A stretch of DNA of 50,437 bases from an uncultured Opitutaceae bacterium (GTDB taxonomy: Bacteria; Verrucomicrobiota; Verrucomicrobiia; Opitutales; Opitutaceae). How positions within the stretch are numbered: position 1 is the stretch's first letter; each line of letters opens with the position of its first letter. The position numbers and the translations under genes were made by a program. The stretch spans positions 1-50,437 of the forward strand of contig CALFXL010000070.1 of NCBI GenBank assembly GCA_937958045.1, written 5' to 3'. This document shows positions 35,355-43,270 of the stretch, piece by piece. A model generated the notes under the pieces. That model was not told the DNA's origin and searched no databases. It worked only from the letters and a program-made list of their open reading frames with translations.

Positions 35355-35999
35355 ATGAACGGGACCACGCCAGCTACCCCACAGACGCCTGAACAGGCGC
35401 GCACCGGTCGCGTTGTGGAATGGGACGCCCACAAGGGCTTTGGTTTTATCCACGACGGCACGAACCGCATTTATATCAACCGGCGCGACTTTCGCCCCAA
35501 TCAAAAAGAACCCGCGCGCGGGGACACGCTTGAGTTCGTGATGGGCATCGATTTTTCCGGACGCGCCTGCGCGAAGCAGGCCGTCATCGTTGCATCCGTG
35601 GGACGGATACACGGCAAACAACTCGTGCTGCTGCTCGCGCTACTGATCGCGCCGGGCTTCGCATTGTACCGCCTGACCGCACATCTCAACGGCTTCCTGC
35701 TGACCTCCGCCGCGGTCGTGATCTCGGTCGCGACTTTCCTCGTTTACGCATGGGATAAACATCGCGCGCGCGTCGGCGGACGTCGCGTCGCGGAAAGCAC
35801 GCTTCACCTCCTCTCGCTGCTCGGCGGATGGCCTGGTGCCTATCTGGCGCAATGCCGCTTGAACCATAAAACCGCGAAGACTGCGTTTCTCATCCTGTTC
35901 TGGTTCGCGGTGCTGATCCACCAATACGCCGCCATCGACTACGTGCTCGATTGGCGCATGTCCGACCAGATCGTCCAGCTCCTGCGCGGAAGCTCTTAA
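35355..35999 (+). CDS. Cold-shock domain-DUF1294 membrane protein
   Basis: A 214-residue fusion. The cold-shock/OB domain is at about 16-80 (TGRVVEWDAHKGFGFIHDGTNRIYIN), with the nucleic-acid-binding aromatics of the RNP1 motif. The DUF1294 membrane part follows (about 90-205), with three or four hydrophobic helices and the family motif YAWDKHRARVGGRRVAESTLHLLSLLGGWPGAYLAQ. Such fusions are known; the function is unknown. It is preceded by a 71-bp gap after proC. Confidence 0.88.
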   Translation: MNGTTPATPQTPEQARTGRVVEWDAHKGFGFIHDGTNRIYINRRDFRPNQKEPARGDTLEFVMGIDFSGRACAKQAVIVASVGRIHGKQLVLLLALLIAPGFALYRLTAHLNGFLLTSAAVVISVATFLVYAWDKHRARVGGRRVAESTLHLLSLLGGWPGAYLAQCRLNHKTAKTAFLILFWFAVLIHQYAAIDYVLDWRMSDQIVQLLRGSS

Positions 36000-36080
36000 A
36001 ACGAATCTCCCGCAAACACACTGCGGCGATCGGCGTATTCAAATTTCAACTACCGAGCGGCGCGCTTCTTGAATCGCTCC

Positions 36081-36113
36081 AAGAAAAAAGCCGGCCCCAT
36101 GAAGGGCCGGCTT
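36081..36113 (-). terminator. Rho-independent terminator after the downstream PII gene
   Basis: The stem AAGCCGGCCC/GGGCCGGCTT (36088-36097 with 36104-36113) has a 6-nt loop. On the minus strand it is followed by TTTTCTT. It ends the amtB-PII unit. Confidence 0.9.
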
Positions 36114-36144
36114 GGCGAAAGAGCTGTCAGTGATTCGGCCGTGT

Positions 36145-36483
36145 TCAGATGGCCGCGTCGCCACGCTCGTCGGTGCGGATGCGAACCGCTTCTTCGAGCG
36201 CGAGGACGAAGACCTTGCCGTCTCCGATTTTGCCCGTCTTGGCCGATTTCACGACCGTCTCGACGGTCTTCTGGACCATCTCGTCGGTGACAACGATCTC
36301 GAGTTTCACCTTCGGAAGGAAGTCCACCGTGTATTCGCTGCCACGGTAGATCTCCGTGTGGCCCTTCTGGCGACCAAAGCCTTTCACTTCGGTCACGGTC
36401 ATGCCTTCGACACCGATTTCCGAGAGGGCGGCTTTCACCTCCTCGAGTTTGAACGGCTTGATCACTGCGATAATGAGTTTCAT
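36145..36483 (-). CDS. glnB: PII nitrogen regulatory protein (downstream copy)
   Basis: A 112-residue trimeric sensor of 2-oxoglutarate and ATP/ADP. The T-loop has Y51, the uridylylation site (IYRGSEYTVDF), and the B-loop is TGKIGDGKVFV. It lies 24 bp after amtB, with a Shine-Dalgarno sequence (TTTAGGAAC) 7 nt before the ATG, so it is co-transcribed with the transporter and should gate AmtB as GlnK does. It is very similar to the PII at 38214 (most differences at residues 18-25 and 60-75). Naming as glnB or glnK is arbitrary. Confidence 0.94.
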   Translation of the reverse strand: MKLIIAVIKPFKLEEVKAALSEIGVEGMTVTEVKGFGRQKGHTEIYRGSEYTVDFLPKVKLEIVVTDEMVQKTVETVVKSAKTGKIGDGKVFVLALEEAVRIRTDERGDAAI

Positions 36484-36507
36484 GGGAGTTCCTAAAGATT
36501 GATTGGT

Positions 36508-37881
36508 TTAGCCGATGTAGCCTTCTTCGCCGTGGTCGCCCACGTCGAGACCTGTTTGCTCCTTTTCCGGAGAAACCCGCAGGCCCGTGATGGCCTTGAC
36601 GATGAAGGCGATGATGATCGTGGCGACGACGCTCCACACCGCGGTGACGGCGACCGCCTTGATCTGTTCGGCCACGAGGTTGACGCCCTCGGCCTTCAGG
36701 TCGGCGACGACGCTGTTGATCTTCTCGTCAGCGAAGACACCGGTCAGGATGGCACCCAAAGTACCGCCGACGCCGTGGACGCCGAAGGTATCGAGCGCGT
36801 CATCGTAGCCCAACTTCGGCTTGAGGTAGGCAACCGCGAGGAACGGGACCAAACCGCCGAGGAAACCGAAGATGATCGACGAACCGACCGAGACGAAGCC
36901 CGCGGCAGGCGTGATCGCGACCAGACCGCCGATGACACCAGAGCTGAAACCGAGGACGGAGGGCTTGCCCTTGAGGATCCATTCCGCGAAGCCCCAGGTG
37001 AGACCCGCGATGGCGGCCGCAAACGTCGTGGTGGCGAACGCATTGCCCGCGAGACCGTCAGCCGCACCAGCCGAACCGGCGTTGAAACCGTACCAACCCA
37101 CCCAGAGCATGCCCGTGCCGACCGCGGTCAACACGATGCTATGCGGCGAGGGATGATCTTTGCCGTAGCCCTTGCGCTTGCCGAGGATGATACAGAGGAC
37201 GAGCGCGGAGAAACCGGAGGTCATGTGCACCACGGTGCCGCCGGCGAAATCGATCGCCTTGATGGTAGTGGCGAGGAAACCGCCGCCCCATACCATGTGC
37301 GCGAAGGGGAAATACACCGCGAACAACCAGATCGTGACGAACAGCAGGACCGCGGAGAACTTCATGCGCTCAGCGACGGCACCGATGATGAGCGCGGGCG
37401 TGATGATCGCGAAGGTGAGTTGGAAGATCGCGAAGATGTTTTCCGACACCGTACCGAGCGTGCCCGGTTCGCCATCCACACCCGCGAAGAACGCTTTGCT
37501 CGTCCCGCCGATGAAGGCGTTGCCTTCCGAGAAGGCCAGACTGAAGCCGATCGCCCACCAGGCGATCGCCGCGATGCCGGCGATGCCGAAGATCTGCGCG
37601 AAGATGGAGAGGACGTTCTTCTTCTTGACGATGCCGCCGTAGAATAGCGCGAGGCCGGGCAGCGACATGAAGAGAACCAATGCTGAACTTGTCAGCATCC
37701 AGGCGTTGTCGCCGGAATCGACGCCGCCGGCGGTGGCAGCGGTTTCCAAGGCGGCGAGACGCTCCTCAATGGAGAGCGCCGCGGCAGGCGCTTCGGTTTG
37801 AGCCCAGGAGCCTCCCGCGGTGACGCAGGCGAGGAACAACCAGGCGAATAGACGGGTGTGTGTTATCAAATATCGGATCAT
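36508..37881 (-). CDS. amtB: Ammonium transporter
   Basis: A 457-residue Amt/Rh channel with 11 predicted membrane helices. The N-terminal signal peptide (MIRYLITHTRLFAWLFLACVTAGGSWA) is typical of the family. The pore is recognisable from GLALFYGGIVKKKNVLS, the first twin histidine in FAGGTVVHMTSG and the second in TFGVHGVGGTLGAILTG. A short acidic insert (about 30-50) follows the signal peptide. The ATG at 37881 has a strong Shine-Dalgarno sequence (AAAGGGGGATC). The frame is open to 38049 with other ATGs, which are less likely. It is flanked by two PII genes and co-transcribed with the downstream one. Confidence 0.95.
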   Translation of the reverse strand: MIRYLITHTRLFAWLFLACVTAGGSWAQTEAPAAALSIEERLAALETAATAGGVDSGDNAWMLTSSALVLFMSLPGLALFYGGIVKKKNVLSIFAQIFGIAGIAAIAWWAIGFSLAFSEGNAFIGGTSKAFFAGVDGEPGTLGTVSENIFAIFQLTFAIITPALIIGAVAERMKFSAVLLFVTIWLFAVYFPFAHMVWGGGFLATTIKAIDFAGGTVVHMTSGFSALVLCIILGKRKGYGKDHPSPHSIVLTAVGTGMLWVGWYGFNAGSAGAADGLAGNAFATTTFAAAIAGLTWGFAEWILKGKPSVLGFSSGVIGGLVAITPAAGFVSVGSSIIFGFLGGLVPFLAVAYLKPKLGYDDALDTFGVHGVGGTLGAILTGVFADEKINSVVADLKAEGVNLVAEQIKAVAVTAVWSVVATIIIAFIVKAITGLRVSPEKEQTGLDVGDHGEEGYIG

Positions 37882-38157
37882 GGCGATCCCCCTTTGAGCA
37901 ACAACAATGCCATGAGGCGGATTCATACGTTCTTTGCTCAAAAAATCTGGTTTTCTCCTCTGAAAAAAATTTCTGCCACCGAGGGCTTTTACGCTCTTCC
38001 ACGCGTCCAAATCGTCGTTCCGACCTCTTCCAAAAGCCAGCGTATCCACATTTTAACTACGCCAGAAGGCCCCTTTTTCCGCTCCAAACGGACCGCCGGC
38101 TCCTCCACGGCGCTCGCCTCTTCTCGCCCCTTTTTCCTGATACCCGACCACGCAGAC
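37882..38157. other. 276-bp amtB upstream region
   Basis: This stretch lies between the terminator of the upstream PII gene and amtB (both minus). It should hold the amtB promoter. It contains the sigma-54-like site at 37897-37912 next to the start codon. No other clear -35/-10 pair or repeat was seen. In-frame ATGs at 37926 and 38049 are unlikely starts. Confidence 0.45.
37897..37912 (-). promoter_or_regulatory. Sigma-54 (-24/-12)-like site upstream of amtB
   Basis: Read on the minus strand, TGGCATTGTTGTTGCT matches the sigma-54 consensus TGGCACR-N4-TTGCW with the correct spacing and one clear mismatch. The predicted transcription start would be near 37886, only 5 nt before the amtB ATG and inside the Shine-Dalgarno region. 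The site may therefore be fortuitous, or the amtB start may be different. Confidence 0.35.
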
Positions 38158-38191
38158 ACAAAAAAACCGGCGCCAATCGGCACCGGTTTTT
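38158..38191 (-). terminator. Rho-independent terminator of the upstream PII gene
   Basis: The stem AAAAACCGGCGCC/GGCACCGGTTTTT (one C-A mismatch, AATC loop) is followed on the minus strand by TTTTTTTGTG. It begins 23 bp after the PII stop and separates that gene from amtB. Confidence 0.9.
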
Positions 38192-38213
38192 GTAGTCGAA
38201 AGTGACTGCTGTT

Positions 38214-38552
38214 TTAGATGGCGGCTTCGCCGCGCTCGTCGGTACGGATGCGGACCGCTTCTTCCAACGCTACGACGAAGACCTTGCCGTCACCGATCTT
38301 GCCGGTTTTGGCCGAGCGAACGATCGTGTCGACGGTCTTGGCAGCGATGTCGTCGGACACCACCACCTCGATCTTCACCTTAGGAAGGAAGTCCACCGTG
38401 TACTCGCTGCCACGGTAGATCTCGGTGTGACCCTTCTGGCGTCCGAAGCCTTTCACCTCTGTAACAGTCATGCCCTCGATCCCAAGTTCGGAGAGAGCTT
38501 CTTTCACTTCCTCCAGCTTGAAGGGCTTGATGACGGCAATGATGAGTTTCAT
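38214..38552 (-). CDS. glnB: PII nitrogen regulatory protein (upstream copy)
   Basis: A 112-residue PII protein nearly identical in the functional loops to the copy at 36145. Y51 sits in the T-loop (IYRGSEYTVDF), followed by TGKIGDGKVFV and the same C-terminus (RIRTDERGEAAI). It differs mainly at helix positions (KEALSELGIEG; DDIAAKTVDTIVR). It has its own terminator before amtB, so it appears monocistronic, unlike the amtB-linked copy. The two may have diverged in regulation more than in ligand binding. Confidence 0.94.
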   Translation of the reverse strand: MKLIIAVIKPFKLEEVKEALSELGIEGMTVTEVKGFGRQKGHTEIYRGSEYTVDFLPKVKIEVVVSDDIAAKTVDTIVRSAKTGKIGDGKVFVVALEEAVRIRTDERGEAAI

Positions 38553-38684
38553 ACGCAGATTAAGTTAAGGGTTCCGTTAAGTTGTAAGGTCCGCTTCCCC
38601 CGCGGTGCAAGCTCTGCGAGCTCTTTTCCCTCATTCACGGCCCAATAGTAGTTTTGTTTTCGGGTCCGTGTAGTGAAATTGGAA

Positions 38685-40871
38685 TTACAGCCGATGGCGG
38701 CGACTCAGCTTGCGCGCTTCGCGCCACAACGCATCGGTCCTCGGCCACGTTTCGCGCGGCCCGTAACGGACGCGCTCCAACGAGGCCCGCACCGGCGCGA
38801 TCGCCGTCTGATTCTCCACCTTCGCAAGCCGTCGCAACCAACGCCCCGCTTCGCGTCGCTCGGCGTCGCCATGACTGCTCCGCTTGCTGCGTAAACGCAG
38901 CCACGCGGCACGTCCCCAACGTCGCCAGCTCCACACCAACGCGATCACCGCCAACAACACGCCGATTGACGCGCTCATGCGATCCGCGCGCCACGGTTGC
39001 GAGAGCCACTCGCGCATGCCGGCGAGCCAGGTCTTCAGCGTCTCCTCCACTCGCCGTCCAAAATCCTGCACCGAGTTTTTGAGCGAACTCACCATCACGC
39101 GTTGATCGCGCTCGTCGAAATTCACGATGCGCCGATACCAAAACAGCCGCAGCCGATCCATCATCGCGGCCCAACCACCTTCTTCTTCGCGCACCGTTGC
39201 GCCTTCGAGGCCTTGTTCATCCGCGCGTCCGCGCTCACCCGTCGCAGCCATCGTCGGATCGACGCGCAACCAATACTCACGTCCGTCGAAAATCTCGCAC
39301 CACGCATGCGCGTCGGAGTTGCGCACGATCACATAATCGCCGTTCCACACCCCGCCGACAAAGCCAGCCACGACCCGCGTCGGATGCCCTGCCACCCGCG
39401 CCAGCAACGCGAAACCTCCAGCGAAAAATTCGCAATGTCCTGGTTCGTTGGATACGAGCCAACGCACCAGCGGATCGCCCTCGCCCGGCGGTAGCTCGAT
39501 GTTCAACGAATACCCGTGGCGCCGCCCCATCCACGCCTGCGCGCGCCGCGCAAACTCCTTCGCCGGCAATTCCACGCCTCCCGTGATCTCCTGCACCACG
39601 CGCCGCAAAATCGTCATGTCTGCAGGGCTCAGATTCACTTCCATCATCGTCGGCTGATTCGGATGACGCGCCCGACGCTCACTCTCGTTCAATCGCAACC
39701 ACGAACCAAAGGTGCGATCGCGCAGCTCCGGAACACTCGCCATGCCATACACGCGAAACGCTTTCATCGAAACCGGATCGCGCGTCAGCTCGATCACGCG
39801 CAATCCCGTGCTCGACCGCAGATTTTGCGGCTCGGTCAAACGCAGCATGCGAAAGCCGCCGGTCAGCGGCAGAAATCGTCCCGCGCTTGGCTCGACATAA
39901 AACGTCCACTCCGCGCTGCCGCGTCTCGGTGGTTCAGCTCCGCGAACCTCGCGTGTCGTCACCGGCTTGTCGAAAGCGCTCGCTTTCAAGCCTGGGGACA
40001 CGCGAAACGCCTGATCGCGATACTCGTCGAGCACCACCATGCGCCAATACACTTGCGCCGGCACTTGTGAGCGATCCGACACTTCCACGCGCATCGCCAC
40101 GCTTTGATCGCGCAAGATGTCCGTCACATCGCCAAAGCGCAGCGTATCCGTGAAGCCGGAACTCGTTTTTCGCTTCAGCAATCCTTCGAGAAAAAGTCCC
40201 TGCCCAAGTTCAAACCGCGGGATCGCGAGAAATAACAGGCCGGAAATCACCGCGAGGCTCAGAAACAAAACCGCACCTGTCGCCACCACTCGCCACGCCG
40301 TGACCGCTCGCACACGCGCCGCCAGCGCGAACCAATCCACACGCTCGGCCCAGGTCGGTACGGTTTTCGTCGCGACGGGCGCTTCTCCCCCTTCCAGCGT
40401 CAGCGTCATCAAGAGCGCGAGCGCCAGCCCGGTCAGCATCATGATCTGAACCGCGAATCCGATCGAGTTCGTGAGCACGCCGCCGCTCACCACAAGGAAC
40501 AAGCCGAGTACGATCAGCTGCAGTTCGTCGCGCCGCTTCCTGTAGTGGATAGCTCGATACGCGACCAACAGCGTCGCGACCTGCGTCATCGCTGGCATCC
40601 ATTCGCCTTCGAGATAATACGCATGCACGCCCGCCGCCGCGATTCCGGGAAACGCCAGCCGATGCAACCAATCCGGCACTTGCGCAACCCATGCCGGACG
40701 CCACAGCGCGATCAGTATCAACATCGTCAATACACCGGGCAGCCACCAGCCGCCGATTTCGAGAAAGGTCTGCGCCCACAACGCCACCAACGCCACCGCT
40801 CCACCGAGCAGCCAGCGCAGTTGCCGGAGTTCGTCCGTCTTAAGCCGAGGCCGCTTTTTCTCCATCGACAT
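38685..40871 (-). CDS. TgpA-type membrane transglutaminase-like protease
   Basis: A 728-residue protein with an N-terminal membrane domain of five or six helices (about 20-220), a periplasmic part, and a transglutaminase core with the Cys-His-Asp triad C480 (EPGHCEFFAGGF), H522 (DAHAWCEIF) and D538 (RVDPT). A last membrane helix (about 640) and a basic cytoplasmic tail follow. It is the third gene of moxR-DUF58-TgpA, a widespread cluster of unknown function. Its start overlaps the DUF58 gene by 32 bp, so translation is coupled. ATG at 40865 is an alternative. Confidence 0.9.
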   Translation of the reverse strand: MSMEKKRPRLKTDELRQLRWLLGGAVALVALWAQTFLEIGGWWLPGVLTMLILIALWRPAWVAQVPDWLHRLAFPGIAAAGVHAYYLEGEWMPAMTQVATLLVAYRAIHYRKRRDELQLIVLGLFLVVSGGVLTNSIGFAVQIMMLTGLALALLMTLTLEGGEAPVATKTVPTWAERVDWFALAARVRAVTAWRVVATGAVLFLSLAVISGLLFLAIPRFELGQGLFLEGLLKRKTSSGFTDTLRFGDVTDILRDQSVAMRVEVSDRSQVPAQVYWRMVVLDEYRDQAFRVSPGLKASAFDKPVTTREVRGAEPPRRGSAEWTFYVEPSAGRFLPLTGGFRMLRLTEPQNLRSSTGLRVIELTRDPVSMKAFRVYGMASVPELRDRTFGSWLRLNESERRARHPNQPTMMEVNLSPADMTILRRVVQEITGGVELPAKEFARRAQAWMGRRHGYSLNIELPPGEGDPLVRWLVSNEPGHCEFFAGGFALLARVAGHPTRVVAGFVGGVWNGDYVIVRNSDAHAWCEIFDGREYWLRVDPTMAATGERGRADEQGLEGATVREEEGGWAAMMDRLRLFWYRRIVNFDERDQRVMVSSLKNSVQDFGRRVEETLKTWLAGMREWLSQPWRADRMSASIGVLLAVIALVWSWRRWGRAAWLRLRSKRSSHGDAERREAGRWLRRLAKVENQTAIAPVRASLERVRYGPRETWPRTDALWREARKLSRRHRL

Positions 40872-41997
40872 ACGCCGCTACGCCGCGCGCGCCTTCCGGC
40901 GCAAACGTCAGCAGATTTTTTCCATATATTCCCGCGAGTCGGTGACGCGCACGAATGCGTTTTTCTTCCGACGGCACCGGCGTCAGCAACGCGATGCGGT
41001 CAAGAAAGGCTTCAATATCCGCCAGTCGCCGCACAGGCATCGGCGCTTCGTCGTTGATGATGACCGCGGTGAGTCGGCCCGCGCGAAAAAAATCCTCCGC
41101 GAGCGTCGCCGCAAATCCGCACAACAACTCAAACTGCTCCGGTCGCGTCCAAATTTCCGCCGGCGTGCGCAGCCAAAGACCGTAACCGTCTTCGCCGTCC
41201 GCCGCTCGCTGCGTGACCATTGTGCGGCGCAGTCGCGCCGTCGCTTTCCAGTGAATCGATCGATGCGAATCTCCGCGTTCATAACGCCGGATCGCATGCA
41301 AATCCGCGCCGCTGCCCGCGCGCGACAACGGCCGTCCCGGACGCGCACGTTCCCACAATGCCGCGGAAAACCGCCGATATTCCACCGCCGCCGGCCACAC
41401 GATGACGTCCTTCGTCAGCTCGACCGGAAATGTTTTACGCAAGAAACCAAAGGGAAACAGCGACCCCACCGCTTCGAGGCTCAATTGCTCCACGCCGCGT
41501 TTCGCGGGCCGCACCGTCCAGTCGAGCATCGCACTCATGCCCGGATCCAGCCGCACCGGCATCTCCAGCCGCTCGGCGCGCGTCGCACTCGTGCTGCGCA
41601 GCTCGAACCACAACGCATACGCCGGCAACACACGTTTGTCGTTACGCACTTCCAACGACACCGGATGCGCCAGCCCCGCGCGCAACGGCGGTTCGACGCG
41701 CCAGCGCCAGCGCACGCGCGAGAGATTCAACCACGACATCAACCCGCTCAGCAGCAGACACGCGAGCAGCAACGAGAGCGTGATGAACAAGATATTGTTA
41801 CCCGAATTGTACGCGGCCAAACCCACCGCCAGCGCCAGCGCGATCAACACCGTGCCCGACGTCGTCAAACGCACACGTTGCCCACGTCGCGGAAACACCA
41901 AACTCCACAGAAGTCGCCGCCAGAAATGACGCGGGCCGCCCGGCGCGCGCGCCACGCCGCCCGGCTCAAAAAAGACATCCGCGTGACGCGTCTTCAT
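40840..41997 (-). CDS. DUF58 domain protein
   Basis: A 385-residue membrane protein. Two hydrophobic helices (about 47-65 and 68-90) precede a beta-sandwich (about 100-200) and the DUF58 signature GADLHAIRRYERGDSHRSIHWKATARL. The remainder resembles a degenerate von Willebrand A domain. DUF58 proteins usually accompany MoxR ATPases and are thought to be their clients. It lies 161 bp after moxR with a repeat element and hairpin between, and overlaps tgpA. Confidence 0.9.
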   Translation of the reverse strand: MKTRHADVFFEPGGVARAPGGPRHFWRRLLWSLVFPRRGQRVRLTTSGTVLIALALAVGLAAYNSGNNILFITLSLLLACLLLSGLMSWLNLSRVRWRWRVEPPLRAGLAHPVSLEVRNDKRVLPAYALWFELRSTSATRAERLEMPVRLDPGMSAMLDWTVRPAKRGVEQLSLEAVGSLFPFGFLRKTFPVELTKDVIVWPAAVEYRRFSAALWERARPGRPLSRAGSGADLHAIRRYERGDSHRSIHWKATARLRRTMVTQRAADGEDGYGLWLRTPAEIWTRPEQFELLCGFAATLAEDFFRAGRLTAVIINDEAPMPVRRLADIEAFLDRIALLTPVPSEEKRIRARHRLAGIYGKNLLTFAPEGARGVAAYVDGEKAASA

Positions 41998-42018
41998 GGG
42001 GAAATCTCAAGACCCACA

Positions 42019-42133
42019 TTCCAAACGCCAAAGAAATCCCAAGCACTCAGCTCACGCACGCTAACAACTTCGCATCCGCGCCCACTGCGATTCGTCTCGT
42101 TCTTTAGCATTTGGATTTTGGCGTTTGGCGTTT
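42019..42133. repeat. Degenerate inverted intergenic repeat (AAATCCCAA/CCAAACGCCAAA type)
   Basis: The left arm TTCCAAACGCCAAAGAAATC (continuing CCAAG, 42019-42042) is close to the reverse complement of the right arm TTTGGATTTTGGCGTTTGG (42110-42128). It lies between moxR and the DUF58 gene. The words match the element at 29320-29426. Confidence 0.6.
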
Positions 42134-42170
42134 CCGCCGGTGTGAACGACGCAGCCGTTCACACCGGCGG
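42134..42170 (-). terminator. Perfect 15-bp hairpin containing the moxR stop codon
   Basis: The arms CCGCCGGTGTGAACG (42134-42148) and CGTTCACACCGGCGG (42156-42170) flank a 7-nt loop. The moxR TGA (42159-42161) is inside the stem. No T-run follows on the minus strand, so it may stabilise or attenuate the moxR-DUF58 transcript rather than end it. Confidence 0.45.
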
Positions 42171-43130
42171 CGGAATGGTTCCCACGATGCGCTTGAGCGC
42201 GCCGATGATCACGCGACGTTCTTCCAAGGCATCCGATCCCGGACGCTGCAGCGCCAATCGATGCGCGAAGACCGGTGCGACCAACTCCGACACATCTTCA
42301 GGCACCACATAATCGCTTCCGCGCAACAGCGCTCTCGCTTGCGCCGCGCGCTTAAGCGCCAAGCCGCCTCGCACACTGATGCCTGTTTTAAATTCCGTCT
42401 CCGTGCGTGTCGCCGCGATGATCTTCAGCAAAAACTCGAGCACCGAATCCTCGACAAACACCCTGGCCGACAACGTCTGCAATCGCCGCACCTCCTCGCG
42501 TGTCGCCACCGGATTCAACTCGATCGCGTCGTACGCAGTGCGCGCCGTGCGGAGGATTTCCAATTCGTCATGACTTTTTGGATACCCCATGTGCAGCCGC
42601 ATCAGGAAACGATCCATCTGGCTCTCCGGCAGCGGAAACGTGCCTTCGTAATCCACCGGATTTTGCGTTGCGACGACCATGAACGGTTCGCCGACCGCAT
42701 GCGGTTCGCCATCGATCGTGACGCGACCGCGATCCATCACTTCGAGCAACGCCGATTGCGTCTTCGGCGTCGCGCGATTGATCTCATCGGCGAGCACCAC
42801 ATTCGCGAACACCGGACCTTTCTTAAAAACAAACTCGCGCACGTTCTCGTCGTAGATCGACACTCCCGTGACATCCGTCGGCAGCAGATCGCTGGTGAAT
42901 TGAATCCGCGAAAACGCCGCGTCCATCGAGCGTGACAGCGCATACGCGAGCGTCGTTTTGCCCACACCCGGCATGTCCTCGACCAGCACATGACCGCCTG
43001 CGGCGAGACACGTCAGCACCAGGTCGATCACCTCGTCCTTGCCGCGGATCGTGCGTTGCATGTTCGCGCGCAACCGACCGAGCACTTCGCGAGCTTCCCC
43101 AGCGGCGCCGCTTGAAACAGATTCACTCAT
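42159..43130 (-). CDS. MoxR-family AAA+ ATPase
   Basis: A 323-residue AAA+ chaperone-like ATPase. Walker A is GVGKTT (55-60), Walker B LADEIN (113-118), and the lid domain closes the C-terminal third (ISVRGGLALKRAAQARALL). MoxR proteins work with DUF58 and VWA partners in assembling or activating other proteins; the target here is unknown. It is the first gene of moxR-DUF58-TgpA. No VWA-domain gene follows, in contrast to longer versions of this cluster. Confidence 0.92.
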   Translation of the reverse strand: MSESVSSGAAGEAREVLGRLRANMQRTIRGKDEVIDLVLTCLAAGGHVLVEDMPGVGKTTLAYALSRSMDAAFSRIQFTSDLLPTDVTGVSIYDENVREFVFKKGPVFANVVLADEINRATPKTQSALLEVMDRGRVTIDGEPHAVGEPFMVVATQNPVDYEGTFPLPESQMDRFLMRLHMGYPKSHDELEILRTARTAYDAIELNPVATREEVRRLQTLSARVFVEDSVLEFLLKIIAATRTETEFKTGISVRGGLALKRAAQARALLRGSDYVVPEDVSELVAPVFAHRLALQRPGSDALEERRVIIGALKRIVGTIPPPV

Positions 43131-43243
43131 GCCCGCACCGTAGGCATCGCAACCCGCCCCGCAAACGAGATTTCCGTCAAGCCGATCGCACGCCTCGTTT
43201 TCCGAAAAAATTCACGCAGCGCCTCCCGGTCCTCGCGGAGACG

Positions 43244-43266
43244 TCGCGACAATCATTTCGTCGCGA
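43244..43266 (-). terminator. Hairpin just past the dehydrogenase gene
   Basis: The TCGCGAC/GTCGCGA arms with a 9-nt AATCATTTC loop begin 4 bp after the stop of the dehydrogenase gene. There is no T-run, so a role as terminator is tentative. Confidence 0.3.
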
Positions 43267-43270
43267 GCGC

